From: CAVUPF01 sp963743285
GTDB taxonomy: Bacteria > Actinomycetota > Thermoleophilia > Solirubrobacterales > 70-9
Length of the DNA: 64,000 nt
Direction of reading: 5' to 3'
Assembly (NCBI GenBank): GCA_963743285.1
Contig: CAVUPF010000001.1
Location: 620,001-684,000, forward strand
Shown here: positions 42,623-50,901 of the stretch, piece by piece
Numbering within the stretch: position 1 is the stretch's first letter
Layout of the letters: each line of letters opens with the position of its first letter
Notes under the pieces: generated by a model
Seen by the model: the letters and a program-made list of their open reading frames with translations, nothing else
Told to the model about the DNA's origin: nothing
The model's database searches: none
Translations under genes and position numbers: made by a program

Positions 42623-44839
42623 ATGCCGGATACGAAGACTCCTCCGACTGAGCCCCGCCGGCACACCGCATCAACTCAGATCGCGCGAGCGATCGTTTGG
42701 CTTCGCTTCCTGATCCTTCCTGCTTGGATTGTCGCGACGATTCTCGCAACGACGCATTTGCCGTCGATCTTCAACGCCAACACCAGCGAGATCGGCAGTC
42801 TGCTGCCCCGATCCTCGGCCGCGCTAGAAGTGGAACGCAAGGCAATCAAGACATTCGGTCTGCCGCTGCTGAGTCGGACCATCGTGATCGCCCACCAGCC
42901 AAGCGGCTTTCTCCCCCGCCAAATAGCGGCGGCAACCCGCTACATCGCTGACACCGATCGCCAGCAAGGACGCGGTGCGATACGAGCCGTGCCTCTGCTC
43001 GACACCCCGGGACTACTAGCGGCTCATCGGACCGCCACGACCTTGGTGACCTACCTCTACATCGATCCCTCTCTAAGCGAATCCGAATCCCAAGCCACGG
43101 CCCAGCGGTTCGATTTAGGTCTGAAACGGACGACCCGAGCAGCAGCAGCAGATGTCACCGGCGCCCTGCCTGCGACCAGGGCAGAAACCGCCATCACGAA
43201 GGACGACATCATCTGGGTGGAGCTGGCGACGATCCTTCTGGTGGTAGGCATCCTCGCTCTCTACTTTCGCTCAGCCGGGGTGCCATTGTTGGGCCTTGGC
43301 ACGGTGGGAATTGCCTACCTGTGCGCCGATCGCCTTCTAGGGCGGCTCGCGCAGCGCTACGGCATCACGATCCCCCAGGAGGCCGAGCCGGTGATTGTTG
43401 CGCTTATCTTTGGGGTGCTCACCGACTACCTGGTCTTCTTCGTCTCAGGCTACCGGCAGCGATTGAGGGAGGGATCTGACTCCCTGCGGGCCGTGGTTGA
43501 AGTGACCGGAGAACTGTTGCCGGTGATTCTCACTGCGGCACTGATGATCGCCGGAGCCACCCTGACCTTGCTGCTATCTGGGATGCGCTTTCTCTCCGCC
43601 TTCGGGCCTGCCATGGCGGTCGCGGTAGTCGTCGCTGCGGTGGTGGCAATGACATTGGTCCCGGCGGCGCTTGCGATCTTTGGACGAGCGCTCCTTTGGC
43701 CAATTAGCAAGGACACGGGTCAGCGCCAAGCCGCTGATGCCAAGTCGGGGGTGCGGGGCACGCTGATCGGCGTCGCCGCGCGCTTTCCTGCGGTGATCGC
43801 CATTGTTTGCCTGTTGGTTCTCGGCGCCGCAGCGAGCGGCCTAGCCAAGTTGGCGTTGGGAAACCCGGTAATTCGCGGCTTGCCGCAGTCAACCTCCCCC
43901 CGGCAGGGCTATAACCTCGCGGCGGCCGGTATCGGCCCGGGAGTCTTGGGTCCAACGATGCTGGTCCTGGAAGACAACGGCATCGCCGGACAGCGCGAAG
44001 AGCTGGCCGGCTTGGAAACGAGTCTTGCCCAACAGCATGGTGTCGCTGGCGTCTTCGGCCCCGGAACGCAGCGCCTGCCGGGTGGCCGCGGGGTTTTGCT
44101 GGCACCAAGCGGAAACGCCGCTCGCTACGTCCTGGTGCTCGACCGCGATCCCGACGGTGCGGTGGCAACGGAAGCACTTTCGAGCCTCGAAGACCATCTG
44201 CCGGCACTGCTCAAACGAAACGGCTTGGGCAACGCTGCGGCTGGCGTTACCGGCGACACGACGATTGCCGCCGAACTCACCGAAGACACCTGGAGCGCCT
44301 TTGAGCGGGTGGCCCCGGCAGCCCTGGCCATCTTGTTGCTCTTGCTCTGGGTACTCCTGCGGAGCCGTTCGGCGCCGCTTTACCTGGTCGGGGTCAGCAT
44401 TCTCGTCGTCGCTGCGGCTCTGGGCCTCACGGTCTACGTCTTTCAGGATCTGCTCGGATATGGGGAGCTGGCCTTCTTTGTGCCTGTGGCCAGCGCGATT
44501 TTGCTGTTGGCGCTCGGCGCCGACTACAACGTCTTTTTGATCAGTCGGATATGGCGCGAGGCCGATGCAGCGGCCCTTGAGCCAGCGATCAGGACCGCCG
44601 GCTCCCAGGCGGGGCGGGCGATCACGGTCGCCGGCGTCATCCTTGCCCTCTCCTTCGCCGCGGTGGCCCTGATTCCAATACAGAGCTTTCGCGAGATTGC
44701 CTTCGCGCTGTGTGTAGGTCTGCTGCTCGACACGCTGATCGCACGAACCCTGCTGATTCCCGCCCTGGTCAGCCTCTTTGGCCGTGGTTCGCCCGAAGGT
44801 GGGCGGGCGTCCAACGATCCCGACACGGTCGAGGCATAG
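42623..44839 (+). CDS. MMPL/RND-family transporter
   Basis: Large membrane protein of about 738 residues with the duplicated RND layout: one helix, a large external domain, five helices, then a repeat. Segments: AIVWLRFLILPAWIVATILA, TILLVVGILALYFRSAGVPL, EAEPVIVALIFGVLTDYLVF and FVSGYRQRLREG (first GxxxDY motif), and in the second half ALGADYNVFLISRIWREADA. MMPL proteins export lipids or drugs using the proton gradient. ATG 42623 follows AAGGGG; a GTG at 42617 is possible. Cargo gene of the island; substrate unknown. Confidence 0.9.
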   Translation: MPDTKTPPTEPRRHTASTQIARAIVWLRFLILPAWIVATILATTHLPSIFNANTSEIGSLLPRSSAALEVERKAIKTFGLPLLSRTIVIAHQPSGFLPRQIAAATRYIADTDRQQGRGAIRAVPLLDTPGLLAAHRTATTLVTYLYIDPSLSESESQATAQRFDLGLKRTTRAAAADVTGALPATRAETAITKDDIIWVELATILLVVGILALYFRSAGVPLLGLGTVGIAYLCADRLLGRLAQRYGITIPQEAEPVIVALIFGVLTDYLVFFVSGYRQRLREGSDSLRAVVEVTGELLPVILTAALMIAGATLTLLLSGMRFLSAFGPAMAVAVVVAAVVAMTLVPAALAIFGRALLWPISKDTGQRQAADAKSGVRGTLIGVAARFPAVIAIVCLLVLGAAASGLAKLALGNPVIRGLPQSTSPRQGYNLAAAGIGPGVLGPTMLVLEDNGIAGQREELAGLETSLAQQHGVAGVFGPGTQRLPGGRGVLLAPSGNAARYVLVLDRDPDGAVATEALSSLEDHLPALLKRNGLGNAAAGVTGDTTIAAELTEDTWSAFERVAPAALAILLLLLWVLLRSRSAPLYLVGVSILVVAAALGLTVYVFQDLLGYGELAFFVPVASAILLLALGADYNVFLISRIWREADAAALEPAIRTAGSQAGRAITVAGVILALSFAAVALIPIQSFREIAFALCVGLLLDTLIARTLLIPALVSLFGRGSPEGGRASNDPDTVEA

Positions 44840-44873
44840 AAGGGCTGACCGCCCCGGCGTACACAAGGCACAG

Positions 44874-45776
44874 TCATTTCGGCTCAACCCGCGAGTCCAA
44901 TTGGATTTCTCGCTCAGCCCCATGACGGTCTTCGGCGATCTCGGCGCCGCGCTCCAGCTCGGCGTTCAGCTCATGACCAAAGAGGATCGCCAGGTTGCTG
45001 ATCCAGAACCAGACCAGCAGCACGACGAGGCCGCCGAGCGTCCCGTAGGTCTTGTCGTAGGAGCCGAAGTTGGCGACGTAGGCGGCGAAGGCGGCGGCGG
45101 CAATCGCCCAGACGACGATCGCGACCAGGCTGCCGGGGGTGACCCACCTGAAGCCACGGATCTTCGCGTTGGGCGAGGCGTAGTAGAGGACGCCGACCAT
45201 GCCTACGAAGACGGCCACCATCACCGGCCACTTGGCGACGTTCCAGACGTCCACTGCGGTTGAGCTGACGCCAAGCGGTTTCGCCACCGCTTCGACCACT
45301 GGGCCGGTCAGGACCAGGCCCAAGGTGAGCGCCGCCATCAAGAGGACCATGATCAGCGTCACCGCTAACTGCAGCGGCCGCAGCTTCCAGAACGGGCGCT
45401 CCTCGGTTGTCTCATAGATCGCGTTGGAGGCGCGGATGAATGCGCCCACATAACCGGACGCGGACCACAGCGCCACCGCCAGGCCGAGGACGAAGGCGAA
45501 GCCGGCGGCGCTCTGGTTGGAGGCGATCGAGCGGATCGGGCCGGCGAAAGTCTGCGCGGCGGACTTCGGCCCGATCGCGATGATCGCTTCGGTGATCGTC
45601 GAGGTCGTCACCTTGGGGTTGCCGATCAGTCCCAGGATCGAGACCAGCGCGATCAGGGCCGGGAAGAGGGCGAGCAACCCGTAGTAGGTGAGGGCGGCGG
45701 CCCAGTCGGTGAGGTTGTCGTCTTTAAGCTCGGCGAACGTTCGTTTCAGGACCGAAGAAATCCGCGCATGACTCAC
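44874..45776 (-). CDS. YihY/BrkB-family membrane protein
   Basis: Integral membrane protein of about 300 residues. Conserved N-terminal LKDDNLTDWAAALTYYGLLALFPALIAL and later LWSASGYVGAFIRASNAIYE, RGFRWVTPGSLVAIVVWAIA, YGTLGGLVVLLVWFWISNLA and FGHELNAELER. The GTG at 45776 overlaps the stop of the upstream gene (GTGA). The family was first linked to virulence (BrkB) but its activity is not established. Third gene of an operon behind a SigB-type promoter. Confidence 0.9.
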   Translation of the reverse strand: MSHARISSVLKRTFAELKDDNLTDWAAALTYYGLLALFPALIALVSILGLIGNPKVTTSTITEAIIAIGPKSAAQTFAGPIRSIASNQSAAGFAFVLGLAVALWSASGYVGAFIRASNAIYETTEERPFWKLRPLQLAVTLIMVLLMAALTLGLVLTGPVVEAVAKPLGVSSTAVDVWNVAKWPVMVAVFVGMVGVLYYASPNAKIRGFRWVTPGSLVAIVVWAIAAAAFAAYVANFGSYDKTYGTLGGLVVLLVWFWISNLAILFGHELNAELERGAEIAEDRHGAEREIQLDSRVEPK

Positions 45777-46030
45777 GGCTGGTCGGTCGGAGTCATCATC
45801 CTCGCGAGCGCCGGATGTTGGCCGGGCAGCGTTTCTCGCTGCGACATCAGGTTCGCCTGAGCGCCGGCAAGCGCCTCGGTACAAGTGGCTCCACTGGCCA
45901 GGAGCCCCGGCATGCCTGCGACCTCGGCTGACCAGCTCGTACTTCCCTCAACGTCTGTCCGCCTCGGCAGAACGGCCCTGTACGTGCGAAGCAGCGCCAG
46001 TGAGATGCCCAAATAGCGGTCTCCGGTCAC
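45773..46030 (-). CDS. HicB-like small protein
   Basis: Product of 85 residues with STSWSAEVAGMPGLLASGAT and CTEALAGAQANLMSQRE, which resembles the HicB fold (WxAEVPxLPGxxxxGxTxxEALxxA). No HicA toxin is adjacent and no DNA-binding tail is seen, so it is likely a stand-alone HicB-fold protein rather than an antitoxin. Start is 9 bp after the upstream gene's stop. Confidence 0.55.
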   Translation of the reverse strand: MTGDRYLGISLALLRTYRAVLPRRTDVEGSTSWSAEVAGMPGLLASGATCTEALAGAQANLMSQRETLPGQHPALARMMTPTDQP

Positions 46031-46039
46031 AAATCCCTC

Positions 46040-46270
46040 CTATCCGTAATTCCTCTCCAGGGGTTGGAAGGACTGCCACCAGCCGCGATCGAGCGCTGCA
46101 TGGTTGATGCGCTCAAGTACGAAGCCCTCCTCGTCGTGCAGCTCGTAGCTGATCACTGCCGGATCGCTGCGCTCGTCGACCTCGACGATGTGGGCGAGCA
46201 GCAGATAGGGAGGACAGCTGAGCCAGACCTCTCCGGGGTGCGGGTGGGTCCTGATGTCCGGGCTTGCCAT
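46040..46270 (-). CDS. Conserved hypothetical, SigB-operon leader
   Basis: Product of 76 residues: MASPDIRTHPHPGEVWLSCP, PYLLLAHIVEVDERSDPAVI, YELHDEEGFVLERINHAALD, GWWQSF. Soluble, one small beta-rich domain. The ATG lies 9 bp from the -10 of a SigB-type promoter. First gene of an operon with the HicB-like and BrkB genes. Family unknown to me by name. Confidence 0.6.
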   Translation of the reverse strand: MASPDIRTHPHPGEVWLSCPPYLLLAHIVEVDERSDPAVISYELHDEEGFVLERINHAALDRGWWQSFQPLERNYG

Positions 46271-46279
46271 GGTCGCCCA

Positions 46280-46305
46280 CTACCCCAAGCACAGCCCGTG
46301 AAAAC
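46280..46305 (-). promoter_or_regulatory. SigB-type promoter of the BrkB operon
   Basis: Minus strand GTTTTC-N14-GGGTAG, 9 bp from the start codon of the first gene. Confidence 0.75.
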
Positions 46306-46306
46306 T

Positions 46307-46855
46307 TCAGCTAAGGGTGCGATCTCGGTGACCCGACGGCGATGACTCAGACTCCTGCGCCCTGATTCGCTGCTGCAGCGGCAGCAGATACCAGAGGGTC
46401 ACGAACATTGACATCGCCGCCCCGCTGGTGATGGCGGTCGTGGCGACGCTCCCGAACAGGACGTTGGTGATCAGCATGATCGCGCCGGTCATCGCCAGCG
46501 CCAGGAAGCCAAGACCCACGATCGCGAAGCGGTTGGCGAGGGAGACGAGCCGGCGCTTCTGCTGTAGGTGGAAGGTGATCCGGTGATAGGCGGTGGGCGA
46601 GATCAGGAGCGCAGCCGAGATCGCCGTGCAGAGCAGCGTGGCGAAATAGACCTTCTTCTCAAAGGACGAGATCTCGGTGAAGTTCTTCTGGAACGGGACC
46701 GCCAGCAGGAAGGCGAAGAGAACCTGAACGCCTGGCAGTGCGACCCGCAGCTCCTGAAGCAGCTCGCTGAGGTTGCGGTCGAGCCGTGAATCCTCGCTCT
46801 CCGGCCTGCCCGATGGAATCTCGGCATCGCCTTCGGCTGGCGCCACTTCGCTCAA
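46307..46855 (-). CDS. DUF6328-like membrane protein
   Basis: Membrane protein of 182 residues: LSELLQELRVALPGVQVLFA, FLLAVPFQKNFTEISSFEKK, YFATLLCTAISAALLISPTA, YHRITFHLQQKRRLVSLANR, and two further helices. The LQELRVALPGVQVLFAFLL and PTAYHRITF motifs mark DUF6328. The TTG at 46855 overlaps the stop of a tiny upstream gene (TTGA). Function unknown. Confidence 0.8.
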   Translation of the reverse strand: MSEVAPAEGDAEIPSGRPESEDSRLDRNLSELLQELRVALPGVQVLFAFLLAVPFQKNFTEISSFEKKVYFATLLCTAISAALLISPTAYHRITFHLQQKRRLVSLANRFAIVGLGFLALAMTGAIMLITNVLFGSVATTAITSGAAMSMFVTLWYLLPLQQRIRAQESESSPSGHRDRTLS

Positions 46856-46932
46856 TTGTCCGCGGCATCCTCTTCGGCGGGCTCAGGCCGTTCGCGGATC
46901 TCCCTCAGCTTCACCTCGGCGTACCTGGGCAT
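46852..46932 (-). CDS. 26-residue peptide, translationally coupled
   Basis: MPRYAEVKLREIRERPEPAE followed by EDAADN. It has one of the best ribosome binding sites in the window (AGGAGGTGAAGG before the ATG), and its stop overlaps the start of the DUF6328 gene. The peptide may serve mainly to load ribosomes onto the downstream gene. GGGTAG occurs upstream without a good -35. Confidence 0.6.
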   Translation of the reverse strand: MPRYAEVKLREIRERPEPAEEDAADN

Positions 46933-47000
46933 CCTTCACCTCCTGGGTATCCGCTGGGCCTTATGTCCCCTGCTACCCGCCTTGCGGGTGGCGACGCACC

Positions 47001-47588
47001 TCAGCCGCCGATCGAAGCCGCCTCGACGCGCTGGCCCTCGTGCACGCCCTCGGCGAACTCCTCGAGGATCTTTGCGTTGAAGGCCTCGAGGTCGTCGGGT
47101 TTGCGGCTTGAGACCAGCCCCCCCTCGACATGGACCTCCTCATCGACCCACTCGGCGCCGGCGTTGCGCAGGTCGGTCTGCAGGCTCGGCCAGGAGGTGA
47201 GGGTGCGACCGCGCACCACGTCGGCCTCGATCAGCGTCCAGGGGCCGTGGCAGATCACCCCGACCGGCTTGCCGGCCTCAAAGAAGGAGCGGACGAACTC
47301 GACTGCCTCCCGCTCGGTTCGCAGCTGGTCAGGGTTAGCGACTCCCCCAGGGAGGACCAAGCCGTCGTAGTCGTCCGCGTCGGCTTCGCTCACCGTCTTG
47401 GTCGGGGAGAAGCAGTCGCCCTTGTCGAGGTGGTTGAAGGCCTGGATCTTCTCGTCCTTGGGAGCAATCAGGTCCACGTCTGCGCCGGCCTTGCCTACCG
47501 CCAGCAGCGGCTCGGTCAGCTCGACCTGCTCTACGCCCTCATTCGCGACGAGGAAGGCGATTCGCCTGCCCTGTAGCTCGTCAGCCAT
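47001..47588 (-). CDS. DJ-1/PfpI-family stress protein
   Basis: Class I glutaminase-like protein of 195 residues. IAFLVANEGVEQVELTEPLL at the N-terminus, DYDGLVLPGGVANPDQLRTE, and the nucleophile elbow GKPVGVICHGPWTLIEADVV with Cys-His. Related proteins are YraA/YhbO-like general stress proteins with proposed deglycase or chaperone activity. A SigB-type promoter lies about 155 bp upstream, giving a long structured leader. Confidence 0.92.
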   Translation of the reverse strand: MADELQGRRIAFLVANEGVEQVELTEPLLAVGKAGADVDLIAPKDEKIQAFNHLDKGDCFSPTKTVSEADADDYDGLVLPGGVANPDQLRTEREAVEFVRSFFEAGKPVGVICHGPWTLIEADVVRGRTLTSWPSLQTDLRNAGAEWVDEEVHVEGGLVSSRKPDDLEAFNAKILEEFAEGVHEGQRVEAASIGG

Positions 47589-47599
47589 CTGGAACTCCC

Positions 47600-47735
47600 T
47601 TCGGGTTGCTTTTCAAATTTCTGACGGCAACCGCCCCGAACGCCTCTCCGCCCTAGGCGGTTGGTCTTCTCACCCGAAGGCGGGAACCGGATCGAGTCCG
47701 GTGAAAGCCGCCGGGACTCGGGCGGAGCCGTCTCT
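47600..47735 (-). other. Structured 5' leader of the PfpI gene
   Basis: Between the SigB-type promoter and the ATG the transcript would contain several strong hairpins, for example CCGGA-CTCGA-TCCGG and AACCGCC...GGCGGTT. I do not recognise a known riboswitch class. Confidence 0.4.
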
Positions 47736-47742
47736 ACTTCAT

Positions 47743-47767
47743 CTACCCGGTCTCGGCTGGGACGAAC
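47743..47767 (-). promoter_or_regulatory. SigB-type promoter of the PfpI gene
   Basis: Minus strand GTTCGT-N13-GGGTAG. The -35 departs from GTTT by one base. Confidence 0.55.
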
Positions 47768-47794
47768 ATCTGCCGTGGGCCAGCGCTGCGCCGA

Positions 47795-49465
47795 TCAGAG
47801 ACTCGCAACTTTAGGCCTGATCGCGAGGATCACCATGTCGTCTCGGAGGCTTCCTCCGCCCCGGGCAAGCGCATCGACTCGCAGACGCTCGGTCAGCACG
47901 TCCAGCTCGAGGCCTGAGAGGGAATTCACCATTTCTGCCATTGCCTCCGGTGGACGGTGACTCTCGAGCGGACCGGCCTCAAGCCAGCCGTCGGTGTAGA
48001 GGATCAGGGTGTCGCCGGCGGCGAGGGTCACATTGTGGCGCTCAACTGAAGCGCCGGGCCACGCCCCGAGCACCGCCCCGCCCCCTAGCAGGACAGTTCT
48101 ATCTTGGGTCACGTGGATGGCGGGCGGATGGCCGGCGGCCGCCAGAGCGAGGCTCCAGCCATTCTCACCGCTGCGAATCCGGATCAACATGGCGGTTGCG
48201 AAGTCGTTCAGGCTGGTTCCCTCCAACAGCAGCTCGTTCACTCTCCGCAGGACCTCCACCGGCTCATCGACCTCTCGGGTGAGACCCCCCACCGAGTGGC
48301 GCACCGCGACCGAGACGCCGGCGGCGGCGCTTCCCTTGCCCGCGACGTCGCCGATCAGGATCCAGCAGCCGTCCTCGGTGGGGAGCACGTCGTAGAGGTC
48401 CCCACCGATCTCGACCCCTTCACCCGCAGCCTCAAACACGACCGAGACCTCGAGCCCCGGCACCGCGGGCGGCCGGGGTGGGCGCAGGCCGCGCTGCAGG
48501 TTCTCGGCGATGCGGTCACGTTCGCGGTAGAGGCGGGCGTTGTCCAGGGCCATGGCGGCGCGATCGGCCAGCTCGCCGAGGAACTCGAGGTCGGTGGGGT
48601 CGTATCGCAGATCCTTGCGGGCGTGGAGAAGAGAGAGCGCCCCAAGCGTCCGGCCGCGTGCCACCAGCGCCACGACTGCTGCGGAGTTGTAGCCGGCGTC
48701 GTCCATCAGCTGTCGGTGCTCCTCACTCTGGGCAACCTGGTCGACAATCGCCGGCGCCTTAAGGTCTCGCCATACCATCGGGTGACCCTCGCGCAGCACC
48801 TGGGCGACCGGGTGCTCACCGTCGGGGTCCAGCGGAGAGCGCCTGCGGATCGCTTCCAGCCTCTCCGCGGCGCTGGGATCGACTCCCGCGACCACGCTGT
48901 CGCCGAGCCAACCGTCTCTGCGTATGAAATCGATCACGCACAGCTCGGCGAGCTCCGGCACCGCCGTGCCGACGATGGTTCGCGCGGTCTCTGCCGGGTC
49001 AAGTGACGAATCGAGATCTCGGCTTGCCGCGACGAGGAACTCCTGCGCCCGGCGGCGTCGCTTTTCGGTCGTAATGTCGCGGGCTATGACGGAGGCGCCC
49101 ACTATCCCTGACACCTGATTTTCGATCGGCGAGACGGTCAACGACACGTCGATCCGCGTTCCGTCTTTGCGGACTCGCTCGGTCTCGTAGGTTTCCAGAC
49201 GCTCGCCGCGTAAGACACGATCGAGGATCTCCTGCTCCTCGTTTTTGTGATCGAGCGGGACCAAGAAGGAGACGTGGCGACCTACCGCCTCCTCGTCGCT
49301 ATAGCCGTAGAGTCGTTCGGCGGCTGGGTTCCACGATGTCACTATGCAGTCCAGGTCCTTGCTTAGAACCGCGTCCTGGGTCCCTCGCACGACCTCGGCG
49401 AAGTGACGGTGCACGTGTTCGGGCTCGAGCTTCCGATCGGCTTCCGTCGGGTCACCTGCTCTCAT
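47795..49465 (-). CDS. PAS-GAF-PP2C phosphatase (RsbU/RsbP type)
   Basis: Sensor phosphatase of about 556 residues. PAS domain: VVRGTQDAVLSKDLDCIVTS, WNPAAERLYGYSDEEAVGRH; PAC: YETERVRKDGTRIDVSLTVS. GAF domain around residues 150-320 (AELCVIDFIRRDGWLGDSVV ... TLGALSLLHARKDLRYDPTD). PP2C/SpoIIE domain: EIGGDLYDVLPTEDGCWILI, GDVAGKGSAAA, LALAAAGHPPAI, LILYTDGWLEA and GSLRDDMVILAI with metal-binding Asp residues. It should dephosphorylate the STAS antagonist and release SigB. Start at 49465 or 49471. Confidence 0.92.
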   Translation of the reverse strand: MRAGDPTEADRKLEPEHVHRHFAEVVRGTQDAVLSKDLDCIVTSWNPAAERLYGYSDEEAVGRHVSFLVPLDHKNEEQEILDRVLRGERLETYETERVRKDGTRIDVSLTVSPIENQVSGIVGASVIARDITTEKRRRRAQEFLVAASRDLDSSLDPAETARTIVGTAVPELAELCVIDFIRRDGWLGDSVVAGVDPSAAERLEAIRRRSPLDPDGEHPVAQVLREGHPMVWRDLKAPAIVDQVAQSEEHRQLMDDAGYNSAAVVALVARGRTLGALSLLHARKDLRYDPTDLEFLGELADRAAMALDNARLYRERDRIAENLQRGLRPPRPPAVPGLEVSVVFEAAGEGVEIGGDLYDVLPTEDGCWILIGDVAGKGSAAAGVSVAVRHSVGGLTREVDEPVEVLRRVNELLLEGTSLNDFATAMLIRIRSGENGWSLALAAAGHPPAIHVTQDRTVLLGGGAVLGAWPGASVERHNVTLAAGDTLILYTDGWLEAGPLESHRPPEAMAEMVNSLSGLELDVLTERLRVDALARGGGSLRDDMVILAIRPKVASL

Positions 49466-49580
49466 GTGCAACCCATGAACATCGCGGACTCCTGTAGTCG
49501 GCTCACCTCCTCAGCTTATGTCGCCCTCCAGGAAAGCCTTGCTTCGCCGCTTCTTGCCAAACCGAGATCGCCGGCCGCGC

Positions 49581-49928
49581 TCAGTCCTTTGCCCCGGCAA
49601 CTGCACTCTCCAGCTGGGCCCTGCTCATTTTCGAGCGCCCTTTAATCTTCAGCTTGCGGGCCTCGTTGTAGAGCTGGTCGCGGGTCCGCCCCTTGGCGCG
49701 CTTGGTGCCGGAGCGCCGCCCCCCGCGATGACCCGAGGAGGAGACATCCTTCGTAGACGTATTGGAGGCACTGTTGGATTCGCCAGAGCGCGCCCGCTCC
49801 TTGTTCACGGTACGCGCCGCGATCTCCTCGGCGCGGCTCTCCGAGCGCCCGTGCTTCTCCTCGCTCCGCTTGATCTGCTCGTACTGCCGCGCCCGCTTCG
49901 TGCCTTTTTTGACTCCTCGCGGTGGCAT
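49581..49928 (-). CDS. Basic SAP/Rho-N-like protein
   Basis: Lys/Arg-rich protein of about 115 residues: MPPRGVKKGTKRARQYEQIK, RSEEKHGRSESRAEEIAART, VNKERARSGES, then after a Ser-rich linker KGRTRDQLYNEARKLKIKGR and SKMSRAQLESAVAGAKD. The C-terminal helix-extended-helix looks like the Rho N-terminal or SAP fold, which binds nucleic acid. Often annotated as plasmid stabilisation protein. A weak SigB-like box (GATTGA-N14-GGGTAT, 49973-49998) is upstream. Confidence 0.75.
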   Translation of the reverse strand: MPPRGVKKGTKRARQYEQIKRSEEKHGRSESRAEEIAARTVNKERARSGESNSASNTSTKDVSSSGHRGGRRSGTKRAKGRTRDQLYNEARKLKIKGRSKMSRAQLESAVAGAKD

Positions 49929-50017
49929 GGTCATCTCCCTTCGTCGAGAGTTGAAGGTGGCATGCCCGCCCCATACCCCCGGACGGTGAGCTTCAATCCA
50001 CCACATCGGCCCGGTTG

Positions 50018-50042
50018 GTTTCGGCCTCGAAGGCTCGGGTAG
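50018..50042 (+). promoter_or_regulatory. SigB-type promoter of sigB
   Basis: GTTTCG-N13-GGGTAG, 47 bp upstream of the sigma gene. It indicates positive autoregulation. Confidence 0.8.
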
Positions 50043-50089
50043 CGGACCAGGCAGGACGAGCGGCGATAGCGTCGCGCAGTGAGGTTGGC

Positions 50090-50878
50090 ATGGCCGCAGA
50101 GCGGCAAGACCAAGCGCAAGGCAAGACGCCCGGATCGGGGCCGCCGGGGCCGGCTGAGAAGCTGGCCAGCGAGCAGCGCCTGTGGGCGCGCTTCGCCGAG
50201 AGCCGCGACCCGGCGATCAGGGAGGAGCTGGTCCGTCGCTACCTGCCGTTCGCGAAAAGCCTGACCCAGCGCTACCGGGGGGTGAACGAGTCCTTCGACG
50301 ACCTGCTGCAGGTCGCGAGCCTGGCGCTGGTCAATGCGGTCGACCGTTTCGATTCCGCTCGCGGCATCCCGTTCACCGCCTTCGCCTCACCCACCATCCT
50401 CGGCGAGCTGAAGCGCCACTTCCGCGACCGGGTCTGGACGATGCGGGTGCCGCGCGGGCTGCATGACCGGATTGGGGAAGTCGAGAAGGCGATCGGCGAG
50501 CTGACGGAGGAGATGCAGCGCTCGCCCGCGGTCGGCGAGATCGCCGAGCGGCTCGAGATCGAGCAGACCGACGTCCTCGAAGCGATGGAAGCGAGCCACA
50601 ACCGTCGCCCCCTCTCGCTCGATCGCCCGGCCGGCGAGGGCGAGGACGAGGCGCCGGCCTCGGAGTCGATCGGTGAGGAGGACCCTGGGTTCGAGCTTGT
50701 CGAGGGCAAGGCCGCGCTTGAGGAGGCGATCCCGCAGCTCGACGAGCGCGAGCGCCTCGTGCTGCGGCTGCGTTTTGCCGAGGACATGACTCAGTCGCAG
50801 ATCGCCGAGCGGATCGGCCATTCCCAGATGCATGTGTCGCGGATCCTGCGTCGCGCTCTGCAGCGAATGCGCGAGTAG
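50090..50878 (+). CDS. sigB: SigB/SigF-family stress sigma factor
   Basis: RNA polymerase sigma factor of about 262 residues without region 1. Region 2: VRRYLPFAKSLTQRYRGVNE, SFDDLLQVASLALVNAVDRF and FTAFASPTILGELKRHFRDR with VWTMRVPRGLHDR. Region 3: GEVEKAIGELTEEMQRSPAV, GEIAERLEIEQTDVLEAMEA. Region 4: QLDERERLVLRLRFAEDMTQ, SQIAERIGHSQMHVSRILRR. These match the SigB/F/G group, controlled by partner switching. The ATG at 50090 is preferred; the longer frame crosses the promoter. Convergent with the RsbW-like gene. Confidence 0.94.
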   Translation: MAAERQDQAQGKTPGSGPPGPAEKLASEQRLWARFAESRDPAIREELVRRYLPFAKSLTQRYRGVNESFDDLLQVASLALVNAVDRFDSARGIPFTAFASPTILGELKRHFRDRVWTMRVPRGLHDRIGEVEKAIGELTEEMQRSPAVGEIAERLEIEQTDVLEAMEASHNRRPLSLDRPAGEGEDEAPASESIGEEDPGFELVEGKAALEEAIPQLDERERLVLRLRFAEDMTQSQIAERIGHSQMHVSRILRRALQRMRE

Positions 50879-50901
50879 GTCGAGAAAGCCGACGAAACCG
50901 A

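Noticed and set aside
45773..46030. HicAB toxin-antitoxin module
   Set aside because: The HicB-like fold is plausible but no HicA-like toxin gene is adjacent; the neighbours are a BrkB gene and a conserved hypothetical in a SigB-type operon.
47640..47720. Cobalamin riboswitch or tRNA in the PfpI leader
   Set aside because: GGGAACC...GGTGAAAGCCG is reminiscent of the B12 box, but it lies on the antisense strand and the rest of the consensus is missing; a cloverleaf cannot be closed either.
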